Source: a virus. Taken from it: DNA of 37,941 nucleotides. Position numbers and translations under genes: made by a program. Shown one piece after another: positions 1 to 8,005 of the stretch (the stretch's first letter is position 1; each line of letters begins with the position of its first letter). The notes beneath the pieces are model-generated. The model had not been told where the DNA came from, ran no database searches, and saw nothing but the letters and a program-made list of their open reading frames with translations. The DNA lies in the IMG/VR virus record IMGVR_UViG_3300020205_003639, positions 1 through 37,941 of that record. One strand, written 5' to 3'.

Positions 1-99
1 GTGGCCAGAAATAAGAAAAAAAATAGAAGGGCATAAATTTCCAAACGGAAGAATAAGAAAATTAGGCTACCAAAACAGCGGCTTTTATTGGAAAAAAGA
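1..99. repeat. Terminal direct repeat, copy 1 (circular overlap)
   Basis: These 99 bases are identical to 37843-37941. An exact repeat at both ends of a contig, inside a coding region, is the usual sign of a circular molecule assembled with a fixed overlap. The unique genome length would then be 37,842 bp. A true phage terminal redundancy cannot be excluded, but the plasmid replicon favours a circle. Confidence 0.92.
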
Positions 100-136
100 A
101 GATATTATTAATTTTTTAAAATCTAACGAGGGGTGA
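1..136 (+). CDS. 3' part of the junction-spanning HTH-like gene
   Basis: This is the C-terminal end of the gene that starts at 37538. Joined across the circle (37538-37842 plus 1-136) it encodes 146 aa and stops with TGA at 134-136, three bases before the next start. This part includes a segment resembling an excisionase/AlpA-type winged helix, with a tyrosine/tryptophan-rich turn and a final helix of the kind 'KEDIINFLKS'. It is not a separate gene: in a circular map it is continuous with the 37538 entry. Confidence 0.85.
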   Translation, partial: WPEIRKKIEGHKFPNGRIRKLGYQNSGFYWKKEDIINFLKSNEG

Positions 137-139
137 TTT

Positions 140-562
140 ATGGGTGATGTAATAGATTTTTGCGATAAAAGGCGCGAAGAATGCGAGCAAGAGGAAACAA
201 AAAGCCCTGAAGATATCGCTACACTTTTAAATTTATCAAAAGAGATATCTTTCGATGTTTCGTTAAAAAATTATCTAACAGAAAATAATCTTTACACAAT
301 AGAAAATGGGCAAATAAAATATAACTATAATTTAGATTGGTGTTATTCAGATTTTGCCGAGTTTTTAAAAGACAGAGATAGAGCCTTATATAAATTACGA
401 ATTATTTCAAATCGTGGAGAGACTGTATTGTTTAAAGAATTCCCGCTACTTGTCGGATTTGAAGTTAATGAAGTTATTGAAATAGTAGCTCATGCTTTTA
501 ATTATTTAATTAATGAATTTAAAACAGATAGATTAATTAGAATAAAGGCGGGGCTTAATTAA
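140..562 (+). CDS. Hypothetical protein, 140 aa
   Basis: Family not recognised. The protein is acidic, with a charged N-terminus and no membrane segment or clear motif. Its start follows a strong ribosome binding site (GAGGGGTG), only 3 nt after the stop of the junction-spanning gene. Its stop overlaps the next start as TAATG, so the genes are probably translationally coupled. It lies in the early rightward operon upstream of the Q-like gene. Confidence 0.75.
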   Translation: MGDVIDFCDKRREECEQEETKSPEDIATLLNLSKEISFDVSLKNYLTENNLYTIENGQIKYNYNLDWCYSDFAEFLKDRDRALYKLRIISNRGETVLFKEFPLLVGFEVNEVIEIVAHAFNYLINEFKTDRLIRIKAGLN

Positions 563-915
563 TGACTTTTAATGAAGATGAAGGCGCGAAAATATGCGCG
601 GAAAGAATAAGTGCGGGAATAGATTTTGCGGTTGCTGTTATTAACCATTCAAACAAAGATTTTTATATTAGCTATGAAAAAATTGATCATAAAAACATAG
701 TGCACGGATGTTTTTTTGTTTCTTTTATTGCAAAAAACACTTTATCAGAAAAATTCTCTATCGCTAAAAAGGCGATACATAAAGACAGATCAAGCGAAGA
801 GGCGGAACATATAGCATCAGAAGCGCTAAGCATAGCAATAAAAGTAGCGAGAGAGAATAAGGAGTGGGGCGAAGAAGAGGTTAGGGAGTATCAATCTTTT
901 TTTCTAGGATATTAA
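562..915 (+). CDS. Hypothetical protein, 117 aa
   Basis: Family not recognised; soluble, with an alpha/beta look and a charged helical C-terminal half. Its start overlaps the upstream stop (TAATG). The last 33 nt (883-915) are an exact copy of 36937-36969, where the same DNA is read in other frames, so the final residues (EYQSFFLGY) may have been acquired with a mobile or recombining DNA segment. Confidence 0.7.
   Translation: MTFNEDEGAKICAERISAGIDFAVAVINHSNKDFYISYEKIDHKNIVHGCFFVSFIAKNTLSEKFSIAKKAIHKDRSSEEAEHIASEALSIAIKVARENKEWGEEEVREYQSFFLGY
883..915 (+). repeat. 33-bp direct repeat, copy 1
   Basis: Exact match to 36937-36969, beginning AGGGAGTATCAATC and ending CTAGGATATTAA. Here it forms the 3' end and stop codon of the 117-aa gene. 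On the circle the copies are about 1.79 kb apart and bracket the genes around the contig ends. Confidence 0.9.
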
Positions 916-940
916 CAGGATAACGAATTTACGCGGCACT

Positions 941-965
941 AAATGTAAATAAATACATTTGTAAA
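941..965. promoter_or_regulatory. AATACATTTGTAAA box with inverted repeat
   Basis: The 14-mer AATACATTTGTAAA at 952-965 recurs exactly at 1524-1537, just upstream of the proposed late promoter, and as a 12-base match at 24752-24763. Its core TACA-TT-TGTA has dyad symmetry. Here AAATGTA (941-947) and TACATTT (954-960) also form a 7-bp inverted repeat. It looks like a regulator binding site; the protein that binds it is unknown. Confidence 0.45.
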
Positions 966-983
966 TAAAAACTAGGGGGCTAT

Positions 984-1310
984 TTGAGCGCAGACTTAGA
1001 ATACATGCTGATGCAGTGGGCTTCTTGGGCTAAAACAGGCAACGTAAAATTATTTTATAGCTCACACGCTTGTTTTGCGATTATTAAAAGTAAGACATCT
1101 TTTTTTATATCTGAAGAACAAGCGCTTCAATTAGATAGAATAATAGCAGGGCTAGAGCGATCCCTAACCGATTTTGTTTTTAATTATTATATTCGAGGGC
1201 TATCAATAAGAAAAATAGCGCGGGGACTTCACATTGACGAGAAAAAAGTGATCATCATTAAATCTTGCGCACTGTGCGAAATTGAAAAAGGTTTAGGTTA
1301 TTTAAAATGA
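984..1310 (+). CDS. Antitermination protein Q-like
   Basis: The 108-aa protein resembles the Phage_antitermQ family. It has an N-terminal 'MQWASWAKTG'-type segment and a C-terminal helix-turn-helix-like region of the kind seen in family members (about residues 68-90, 'YYIRGLSIRKIARGL'). Family members bind near the late promoter and turn RNA polymerase into a terminator-resistant form. The start is TTG, chosen because AGGGGG sits just upstream. Context fits well: some 230 bp downstream lie a promoter and a strong terminator ahead of the whole late operon, as in lambda pR'-tR'. The assignment rests on motif pattern and position, not on a search. Confidence 0.7.
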   Translation: MSADLEYMLMQWASWAKTGNVKLFYSSHACFAIIKSKTSFFISEEQALQLDRIIAGLERSLTDFVFNYYIRGLSIRKIARGLHIDEKKVIIIKSCALCEIEKGLGYLK

Positions 1311-1510
1311 ACATCCTTAATAAACATTTTCCGATATCAAAAAACGAGCAGATAACTATAGATGAATATGCCAGAATAAAATCAAGCATAATCAGATGTT
1401 TTTATAATTTAGAAATAAAAGAAGACGAAGAAAACAAAGAAATAAAAAGGACTTTTGATGATTTTGAGAAAAGGCTTGAGCTTTCAATAGTCGTATATAA
1501 AGATAAATAA
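1307..1510 (+). CDS. Hypothetical protein, 67 aa
   Basis: Small, charged, probably helical protein of unrecognised family. It starts inside the stop of the Q-like gene (ATGA overlap), so it is probably co-translated with it and is the last gene before the late promoter. Confidence 0.65.
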   Translation: MNILNKHFPISKNEQITIDEYARIKSSIIRCFYNLEIKEDEENKEIKRTFDDFEKRLELSIVVYKDK

Positions 1511-1523
1511 ACATTATTACAAA

Positions 1524-1569
1524 AATACATTTGTAAAAAACTTGCATTCCGCACGTAATCAACTATTAT
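1524..1569 (+). promoter_or_regulatory. Probable late promoter (pR'-like)
   Basis: TTGCAT at 1542-1547 and TATTAT at 1564-1569 are separated by 16 nt. The box AATACATTTGTAAA (1524-1537) sits directly upstream of the -35. The predicted start near 1577 gives a leader of about 75 nt that ends at the terminator at 1623-1653. This suits control by an antiterminator. Confidence 0.55.
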
Positions 1570-1622
1570 TAGTTAGACTTGAAAAAGTAGCGTAAAAAAC
1601 TATTTTAAATGGTTCTTATAAC

Positions 1623-1653
1623 AAGGGCGGCAAACCACAACCGCCCTTTTTTT
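1623..1653 (+). terminator. Promoter-proximal terminator (tR'-like)
   Basis: AAGGGCGG (1623-1630) pairs with CCGCCCTT (1641-1648) around a 10-nt loop, followed by a run of T to 1653. It lies between the late promoter and the first late gene, so late transcription should require read-through, plausibly through the Q-like protein at 984-1310. Confidence 0.85.
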
Positions 1654-1695
1654 ATGCCTAAAATTTAACAAAATTTAAAGTCTGAGGTAGTAAGC

Positions 1696-2037
1696 GTGGA
1701 CGATAAACTTTTAACACAAATAATAAAAGAAGTATTTAAGAACCCAGCGTGGGCCATTTTAGCGCTAGTTTTTTTCGGGTATGCAGATCTTCGGAAAGTT
1801 CCTGAGTCGCTGGATTTTATACAAATTCAGGGCGTAGGATCGATAAAAGAAATAAAAAATGAATTGGTAGAGCTTAGAAAAGACGTTACCAGCTTAGAGC
1901 TAACAATTATTGATGAGTCAAATCAAATTAAAAAAGAGCAAGATTTACAGCATGAAAAAAGCGAAAGAATTATGGCCTACGTTGATGAGATACAAAAAAA
2001 AGTGGGCATCAAAACCGAGAGCCAGCGTAAGAATTAA
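1696..2037 (+). CDS. Small protein with membrane segment and coiled coil
   Basis: 113 aa, GTG start preceded by TGAGGTA. A hydrophobic stretch at about residues 18-29 ('WAILALVFFGYA') is followed by a long charged heptad-like region. This topology suits a lysis accessory protein (inner-membrane spanin or holin-like), and it is the first gene of the late operon. No sequence motif proves this. Its 3' end overlaps the next membrane-protein gene in another frame. Confidence 0.6.
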   Translation: MDDKLLTQIIKEVFKNPAWAILALVFFGYADLRKVPESLDFIQIQGVGSIKEIKNELVELRKDVTSLELTIIDESNQIKKEQDLQHEKSERIMAYVDEIQKKVGIKTESQRKN

Positions 2038-2170
2038 TGGTTTTTTAGATGATGCAATGCTTATTATTGGTGCGTATTTCGCTTTGTTATCGATAATAAT
2101 TTTGGCAATAGCAGTCAATATATATTATTTTTTTGATCTTTTTTTTGGCCGATTCTATGATAAAAGTTAA
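1952..2170 (+). CDS. Small membrane protein, possible holin
   Basis: About 72 aa from ATG 1952 (an in-frame start at 1985 is also possible; neither has a strong ribosome binding site). A basic N-terminus precedes one long hydrophobic segment ('MLIIGAYFALLSIIILAIAV') and a short tail. It overlaps the preceding gene by 86 nt in a different frame and the next by 14 nt. Nested small membrane genes are common in phage lysis cassettes. A holin role is inferred from topology and position only. Confidence 0.5.
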   Translation: MKKAKELWPTLMRYKKKWASKPRASVRINGFLDDAMLIIGAYFALLSIIILAIAVNIYYFFDLFFGRFYDKS

Positions 2171-2621
2171 AATAGAAAGAAATGAAGATACAGAAAGATT
2201 GACGCAAGTATTTTTAAGAAGAGAATACTTAAAAAATAAAACAGTAGGCCGCTTAAGTTTTAGCAAAGCTAATAAAATATTTAATTTTTGTACGCTAGAA
2301 AAGCCCTATAAAAATAATGAAAAAATGATTTCATGTATCCCGGAGGGTGAGTTTAAAGCTTCCAGATATTATTCTGAAAAGTTCGGCAATACATTTTCTA
2401 TTGATGTGATTAACCGCTCAGGAATTTTGCTACATTCTGCAAATTTTGTTTCGCAGCTTCACGGCTGTATTGCGCTGGGCGAGTTCTACGACTTCGATCA
2501 AAAAGAAGGGCTAAGCTTGAGGAATTCAAAAAAAGCCATATCGGAATTTGTAGAGAATTTTAAAATAAGTTCAGGCTTTATAATTAATATAAGTGAATAC
2601 AATGACACCTCAAAATCTTAA
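2157..2621 (+). CDS. DUF5675 family protein
   Basis: 154 aa from ATG 2157; a further-upstream start at 2133 lacks a ribosome binding site and lies inside the membrane-protein gene. Features typical of DUF5675 as I know it are visible: 'TVGRLSF', 'CTLEKP', 'CIPEGEF', a histidine in 'LLHSAN' and a cysteine in 'HGCIALGE'. The family often lies in phage lysis or tail-end modules. Its biochemical activity is not established. As no classical endolysin is evident in this genome, it could contribute to wall processing. Confidence 0.7.
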   Translation: MIKVKIERNEDTERLTQVFLRREYLKNKTVGRLSFSKANKIFNFCTLEKPYKNNEKMISCIPEGEFKASRYYSEKFGNTFSIDVINRSGILLHSANFVSQLHGCIALGEFYDFDQKEGLSLRNSKKAISEFVENFKISSGFIINISEYNDTSKS

Positions 2622-2778
2622 AAGCTTAAAAATGTTTTTTGCAAAAAAAATTATTGTTTCGATTGTTCGAGCCGCTAGAAAAAAAGATTTAATCAAAGGG
2701 TCTAGAAAAGACGATCTTATTTTAAGCGAAATTGAAAAATTATTAACAGATGAGAAAATAAACGATGGCAGTTTCTAG
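2602..2778 (+). CDS. Hypothetical protein, about 58 aa
   Basis: Basic small protein of unrecognised family. ATG 2602 was chosen over GTG 2593 (three codons earlier); neither has a strong ribosome binding site. It overlaps DUF5675 by 20 nt and the tailspike gene by 14 nt in different frames, so it is part of a tightly packed cluster. Confidence 0.5.
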   Translation: MTPQNLKSLKMFFAKKIIVSIVRAARKKDLIKGSRKDDLILSEIEKLLTDEKINDGSF

Positions 2779-5656
2779 TTTTAAATTCGTAAATTCTGGC
2801 GAGCAATTATTCAGAAAATATCCATTTTTATCATCTGATTATGTTTGGGTTTTGCTAGAAAGCACTTATTCGCCAAGCGGGGCACATGATTTATTTGCTG
2901 ATATTTCCGCGCACGTGTGCGGCGATTCGCAATATCTACACGTCGACGCCAGCGGAAAAGCTTTTACATCTGGCGGAGACCCTGATTGCGCTAACGTTTT
3001 ATTTGCAGCAGGATGCAGCGGAAAATATATCGCTCTATTAACAAAAAGCGGCGGAGCGCCTGATAAATTAGTTGGATTTTATGACGCAAACGTTGGACAA
3101 AATGAAAATTTAGTTTTTAACGTTGCGCTAAATATTAACGCGGGCGGCCTCGCTGATTATCAGATTGAAGGGTGGACTTATGGAGCGCCTCCGCCTCCGG
3201 TTGATCCGAATGACCCGCCCCCTTCCGGCGTTGTAACTGAAACAGTTATCACGCAATTTTCACGCGCAGCTACACCGACAAGCTACCCGCTGAATTTTTG
3301 CGTGCCTTACGCCAAGGGTGTGCTTGCGAGCAATTCTACATTCGCCCTGTATGATCAAAGCAACGTTAAAAAGCGCGCTCAATTTGACGCGTTTGAGCGC
3401 TGGGAAGACACCTCAATCAAAATGCTTCACGTGTGCACCGATACATCATTTAATGCACAAAAAACTTTTACTGTAAAATCCGGTGACTCGCAAAATTTTG
3501 CGAATGCTTGCACAGTTGTTACGGCGGGCGGAAATACAACAGTAAGTTTTAACGGTAATAATTACGTTACAAATAATTCTAATTTTAGCTTTTTAAACGG
3601 TTATGAAATATTTGCAGATGATGCTTTCACTAATTTAACTTATGAAAGCACAGGCCCAGCTACTACTACAGTAGTAGAAAACGGAGAAGTAAGGTGCGTA
3701 TTAAAAAGCACAGGCTCGCTAACAAACGGCGGAACAACTTTAATTAAATACATTTTAAGACAGTATTTTTACCCGCTGTCTAGTTGCGTAGAAGTAGAAT
3801 TAACGGTTGTTGATGACAGAGCAGAACCGGATTGCATGCACGTAAATACAATCAGCCCGAGCGGCGGCGCGCTAAAATTATCTATAAAAGAATACGGATT
3901 TAAAAAAACCGGCACATACAATAGATTATTCGCAGCGGGCGAAACAGCAAATCACGATCAAACAAGCACTAGCGATCTTTTATTAAAGCAAAATGGCAAT
4001 AAAAGATGGACTAACGCGAATTTTTGGGAAGGCCACACTTTTTCATATTCCGGAATTGGTGCAGCGGCAAAAGCAAAAGGCGCGTTCAGAACATACAAAA
4101 CAAGCGGCGAACAAAACGCTTTTTGTTTTAAAAACTTTTGGCGAGAATATCCGAATCAAGTGCAAGTCGGTCAAACGGGAGAAAAAATAAGCTTTCATTT
4201 TGTTGAAGGGCAAGCACACACAACATACCCTACTTTATCGACCGAATATTTGCGCCCCAATACTTTTTATAGTCCAACAAAAGGAATGCAAAAAACAACT
4301 AACTTATTATTTGTTTTATCGTCTGTTTCAGATGCGGAATTAATAGGCATAAATGATATTTTTAATTTATATGCACCGCTCGCGCTTCCTTCGTTGGATT
4401 ACATCAGAAGCACAAAAGTTTTTGGAGATTACAAACTTTCTAATAGCGCGACAACGACTTACGACAACAGAAAAAATAACAATATTAACGCCGCATTTTT
4501 TAACGGAATTGACGGAGGAGCGCCTCTTAAAAATTCGGTCCATTATGGTTGGCGAGATTTTGGTGATAGAGCGCGTGGCGGCTGGTCAAATACTGTAAAT
4601 ACAGTACGAATTCCGGGTTTTTATAATGGAACTCATGTGGGCGCGGATAAATTTTTATTGCAATACTTGCGCGGCGGAAATGAAAAATATTATTACTTAG
4701 CAGAAATAGAAACGCACCATGGTACAGATATAGATTTATATCATTGTGCGCGTAAAGGTTATTTTATGATAAATAACACGAACACCCCGATTGATTTACC
4801 GGCGGGGGAATTGAGCGCGGCGGGACATGACATTGTTGATCATATGTCAAGGAATATGCACATGGGGCACATGCACAGCTTTGCGTCATGTTCATTTTAT
4901 CTTTTACAAAAAAATTATCGATACAAAGACACGATAGAGCAGCAGAAAAACTGGGTAAGGACATTTTGGCAAAATTTCCCGCCAACGGGTACATATCCTT
5001 TAGTGCACATCGCAAACCCTGAAAACAGGTGGTGGCAAGACGCAGAGAGGGACACTGGATGGTTTCTTTATTCCGCGTGCAAATTTGCACATACAACAAA
5101 TGATGCGTCATATTACGATTCAACAATCCAAAAAATTATTGATTTTTTAATCATTTGGATAAAGTGCACAAAAGATCATTATATTAATTCCGCGGTTGTT
5201 GGGACCCACGATTTTTCGCAAGGCACAGGATATTGGTGGTTAGATCACCAGGCAAACATCCCTTCGACCATCATCGCAACAGGGTGCGGCCCTTGGCAGT
5301 GCGGATCAATTCTTGCCGGCTTAGCTTATGCACGAGATTTATCTATCAGATTTAATAAAACGCTTCCCGCTGATTTTTACGAAATGATACGCCAAGCAAT
5401 AACATACTTGGTGCAATGGGGAAGAAATGCAAACGGGCAATGGTTATACGTTGAGGGCGCTCCCGCCGTTGATTTTGCTCATCATTTAGCGTACGGGCTT
5501 GGTTATTGGGGCAATCATTTCCAAAATACGGCATGGTACAACATGGGCGCGGCAATTCACGCGGGAACTTTGGCGCTAACCTACCAAGATTCTAACGGAT
5601 ATTATGGTTATGAAGAAATAGAATTTCCGGCTCAATTTAAAATCTTTAACACTTAA
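2765..5656 (+). CDS. Tailspike with virion-anchor domain and lyase-like fold
   Basis: 963 aa. Residues 1 to about 136 form a small beta-rich domain related in pattern to the 143-aa protein at 5852-6283 (shared FKF...GE..., 'IS...C'), probably the virion attachment domain. A proline-rich linker follows ('YGAPPPPVDPNDPPPSG'). Residues of about 157-530 look like a RIFT/beta-barrel segment, and the Trp/His/Tyr-rich C-terminal part (about 600-963) looks like an alpha/alpha toroid. The whole resembles PcRGLX/YetA-type exo-polysaccharide lyases. The probable role is to bind and degrade host surface polysaccharide. The fold assignment comes from overall pattern; catalytic residues were not identified. 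Confidence 0.65.
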   Translation: MAVSSFKFVNSGEQLFRKYPFLSSDYVWVLLESTYSPSGAHDLFADISAHVCGDSQYLHVDASGKAFTSGGDPDCANVLFAAGCSGKYIALLTKSGGAPDKLVGFYDANVGQNENLVFNVALNINAGGLADYQIEGWTYGAPPPPVDPNDPPPSGVVTETVITQFSRAATPTSYPLNFCVPYAKGVLASNSTFALYDQSNVKKRAQFDAFERWEDTSIKMLHVCTDTSFNAQKTFTVKSGDSQNFANACTVVTAGGNTTVSFNGNNYVTNNSNFSFLNGYEIFADDAFTNLTYESTGPATTTVVENGEVRCVLKSTGSLTNGGTTLIKYILRQYFYPLSSCVEVELTVVDDRAEPDCMHVNTISPSGGALKLSIKEYGFKKTGTYNRLFAAGETANHDQTSTSDLLLKQNGNKRWTNANFWEGHTFSYSGIGAAAKAKGAFRTYKTSGEQNAFCFKNFWREYPNQVQVGQTGEKISFHFVEGQAHTTYPTLSTEYLRPNTFYSPTKGMQKTTNLLFVLSSVSDAELIGINDIFNLYAPLALPSLDYIRSTKVFGDYKLSNSATTTYDNRKNNNINAAFFNGIDGGAPLKNSVHYGWRDFGDRARGGWSNTVNTVRIPGFYNGTHVGADKFLLQYLRGGNEKYYYLAEIETHHGTDIDLYHCARKGYFMINNTNTPIDLPAGELSAAGHDIVDHMSRNMHMGHMHSFASCSFYLLQKNYRYKDTIEQQKNWVRTFWQNFPPTGTYPLVHIANPENRWWQDAERDTGWFLYSACKFAHTTNDASYYDSTIQKIIDFLIIWIKCTKDHYINSAVVGTHDFSQGTGYWWLDHQANIPSTIIATGCGPWQCGSILAGLAYARDLSIRFNKTLPADFYEMIRQAITYLVQWGRNANGQWLYVEGAPAVDFAHHLAYGLGYWGNHFQNTAWYNMGAAIHAGTLALTYQDSNGYYGYEEIEFPAQFKIFNT

Positions 5657-5688
5657 TTTTCAAGTAAAACAATTTTTTAATACAGCTT

Positions 5689-5714
5689 AAAAGCCTTTAA
5701 ATTAAGGCTTTTTT
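5689..5714 (+). terminator. Rho-independent terminator after tailspike
   Basis: AAAAGCCTT (5689-5697) pairs with AAGGCTTTT (5704-5712) around a 6-nt loop, ending in T's to 5714. It would separate the tailspike transcript from the following tail genes, or be read through by an antiterminated polymerase. The rest of 5657-5851 holds only poly-T tracts with interspersed C. Confidence 0.8.
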
Positions 5715-5851
5715 GCGTTCTATTGCCTAATTTTTTATTTAAATATTATTTTTAATTAATGAGTTATTTCATTAATGTAATTTTTATTTTTTAATATTTT
5801 TCTTTTTTTCTTTTTTTCTTTTTTCAATTTTTTTAAACGCGGGGAATAAAA

Positions 5852-6283
5852 ATGGCTCTGTTAAATATTGGTACTTTTAAATTTGCGAGCACGGGTGAGA
5901 CGCGTTTAAGAGAAATCGTTTACACGTCCACGGCTTGTTATTGGGCTTTAGTAACAAACGCTAAAACACCTTCTCAAGCTGATAACGTTTACTCCACTAT
6001 TTCAAGTTTTTTATGCGCTACGGGCGGCTATGCTCATCAAGTAGTTGGCGGTAAAGCTATTTTATCTACGGGCGCAATTGATGCTAATGATCCAGATTTT
6101 GGAACAGGGATGGTTGGAAAATTCGTTTATTTATTGACAGGCACAGCGGGAAGCCCTGGCGCTAATGATCGAATTATTGGGCATTATAATTTAGATACGA
6201 CTGTATCAACTAACGTTACAGTTAACGGCGCGATTATTTTAGATCCGCTAGGAATCGCAAGATTCGCAATTGCGACATGGTAA
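5852..6283 (+). CDS. Tail-associated protein related to tailspike anchor
   Basis: 143 aa. Its length and pattern match the first ~136 residues of the 963-aa tailspike, with shared 'FKF', 'GE', 'YWAL/YVWVLL' and 'IS..(L)C' positions. It may be a stand-alone capping or anchor protein of the tail tip or capsid, exchangeable with the tailspike N-terminus. The start follows GCGGGG. Relationship to the tailspike is from eye alignment. Confidence 0.6.
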   Translation: MALLNIGTFKFASTGETRLREIVYTSTACYWALVTNAKTPSQADNVYSTISSFLCATGGYAHQVVGGKAILSTGAIDANDPDFGTGMVGKFVYLLTGTAGSPGANDRIIGHYNLDTTVSTNVTVNGAIILDPLGIARFAIATW

Positions 6284-6369
6284 AAAAATAAAAATAATTT
6301 TCTGAATTTATTTTTTCTAATTCTCTAAAAATCAATTTCATTTTAAATAAAATTTAAAGGCATTTAAAT

Positions 6370-7251
6370 ATGTTAAGTAATTCTTTGCGTGCAAAAACAA
6401 CGACCACGGGTACAGGTCAATTGACGTTATCTCGTCGGGGTAGTTATCCGATGCCGTCAGATCATCCGTTATATTCCGCAATTAATGAAATGGAAATCGG
6501 CTACACAATAAAAAATTTATCGGGCGTGTCGATTGAAACGGGCGTGGGTACGATTGTAAGTAGCGGGACAATTTTGCAAAGATCTTATCCTAAGCAAACT
6601 TGGAATCCCTCAACTAACGCGCTTTTAATTGATAAAACATTATCACAAATAAATTTAACTGAATCAGAATATGACGTTGATTTTACTTTAAGCACATTTA
6701 ATTTTAATTCGTGTGACGCAATGGAAGGCGCAACAGTTCGCGCAATGATCCCCGATCAATTTATTGAATTAAGCTCTTCTACACTGCAAATTGACGCACT
6801 AAAAGTTTACTACATTCCATTTAGAAATAAATCACACGCAAAAATTACAGGGCTTTGCATTCGTCACGCAGGAACAGCCGCTGCTAGTTTTGTTGTCGGT
6901 ATTCACCAAAGAAAGCACAACGGACAGCCAGGAAAGCCAATTTATAAATCGGCAATTACTGCAATAGTAACAGCGGAAGGTATTAATTATTTTCCATTTT
7001 CTGGGGGCAGTAAAATTCTCGCAAATGGAGAATATTTTATATCAATGGTCTCAGACATCACCACTTTTTGCCAAAGATCTGCAAAACAATCTCCCGTATG
7101 GCTGGGGTTAAATGCAACAAATCACCTCTCCGCAGCTAATCAATATTTAACAGAAACAATTACCGGCACTATCGATATACCCGACACTTTGGGCACTTTA
7201 ACGCAAGTTGCACCGACTTACGTTCACCTTTTAGCGCCCTATTACGCCTAA
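6370..7251 (+). CDS. Putative tail fibre/tail tip protein, 293 aa
   Basis: Beta-rich, Thr/Ser-rich protein whose N-terminus ('RAKTTTTGTGQLTL') resembles N-termini of phage tail fibre-like structural proteins. No enzymatic motif is seen. It lies between two other tail-decoration genes in the late operon. The ribosome binding site is weak. Confidence 0.5.
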   Translation: MLSNSLRAKTTTTGTGQLTLSRRGSYPMPSDHPLYSAINEMEIGYTIKNLSGVSIETGVGTIVSSGTILQRSYPKQTWNPSTNALLIDKTLSQINLTESEYDVDFTLSTFNFNSCDAMEGATVRAMIPDQFIELSSSTLQIDALKVYYIPFRNKSHAKITGLCIRHAGTAAASFVVGIHQRKHNGQPGKPIYKSAITAIVTAEGINYFPFSGGSKILANGEYFISMVSDITTFCQRSAKQSPVWLGLNATNHLSAANQYLTETITGTIDIPDTLGTLTQVAPTYVHLLAPYYA

Positions 7252-7273
7252 TATTTTTTAAGGAATCAATTAA

Positions 7274-7969
7274 ATGATTTTAGGTAATTCAATTTTAGGA
7301 ACGACGGTTTTAGGGAGCGGGAGCGCTGCTGATTCGCTTGGTTTTGCGCCTTCAGCAGTTGTAACCGTTGTAACGTATGGCGGGACAACAGAAACGCAGG
7401 GTGAATATTCTGGCGGCGCTACAGGGCTTGATCCCGTCGCTGTAACCGGCGGCGCTGCCTCCGGCTTCACTAACGTTTTATTTTCTTTTTCTCCCGCTGT
7501 AATTAATTTAGTAGCGCAAAATTATTCTTATCAAATTAATTCAAATACATATACAACTTTTTCTCCTGCAATTTTAAATATTGTTGCGCAGCCGCTGGCA
7601 AGTAATTCTTATTCTGTAGCAGTTACCGCTTTTACGCCCGCAATTATTAATTTAATTGCGCAGGACATGCAGAAAATAGCGACAGATAACAAAATAATAA
7701 GTATTGCTCCAGCGTCCATCGGTTTTGCTTCTCATACGTATTCTACGCGAATTGTAGAAAGCTTTATAAGTGAATTTTCTCCCGCAATTATTAATTTATC
7801 TGGAATGGATTATTCATTTTCAGTTCCGACAAAAATTAACGGCTCCTTCCTCCCCGCTGAAATTAATTTGGGCGGGGTGGTTGCGAGGCACTCCACTTTT
7901 ATTCTCGGAAATCCTAAATACATTTTTGAGCTTAAAACAACGGTAAAAGTTGGCGAGTACGAAGTTTAA
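7274..7969 (+). CDS. Repeat-bearing structural protein, 231 aa
   Basis: Gly/Ala/Val-rich N-terminal region, then about six spaced copies of a short hydrophobic motif of the form F-(S/T)-P-A-x-I-N-L-x-A-Q, 22-40 residues apart; the fourth and sixth copies are degenerate. Such periodic beta motifs suggest a fibrous tail or decoration protein. Good ribosome binding site (AAGGA). Family not recognised. Confidence 0.6.
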   Translation: MILGNSILGTTVLGSGSAADSLGFAPSAVVTVVTYGGTTETQGEYSGGATGLDPVAVTGGAASGFTNVLFSFSPAVINLVAQNYSYQINSNTYTTFSPAILNIVAQPLASNSYSVAVTAFTPAIINLIAQDMQKIATDNKIISIAPASIGFASHTYSTRIVESFISEFSPAIINLSGMDYSFSVPTKINGSFLPAEINLGGVVARHSTFILGNPKYIFELKTTVKVGEYEV

Positions 7970-8005
7970 TTTTTTTTAATTTAATTATTTTTAGAGGGCG
8001 AGAAA

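Noticed and set aside
4764-5126. 120-aa minus-strand frame inside the tailspike
   Set aside because: Shadow of the 963-aa gene, without a ribosome binding site and with a cysteine-rich unlikely product.
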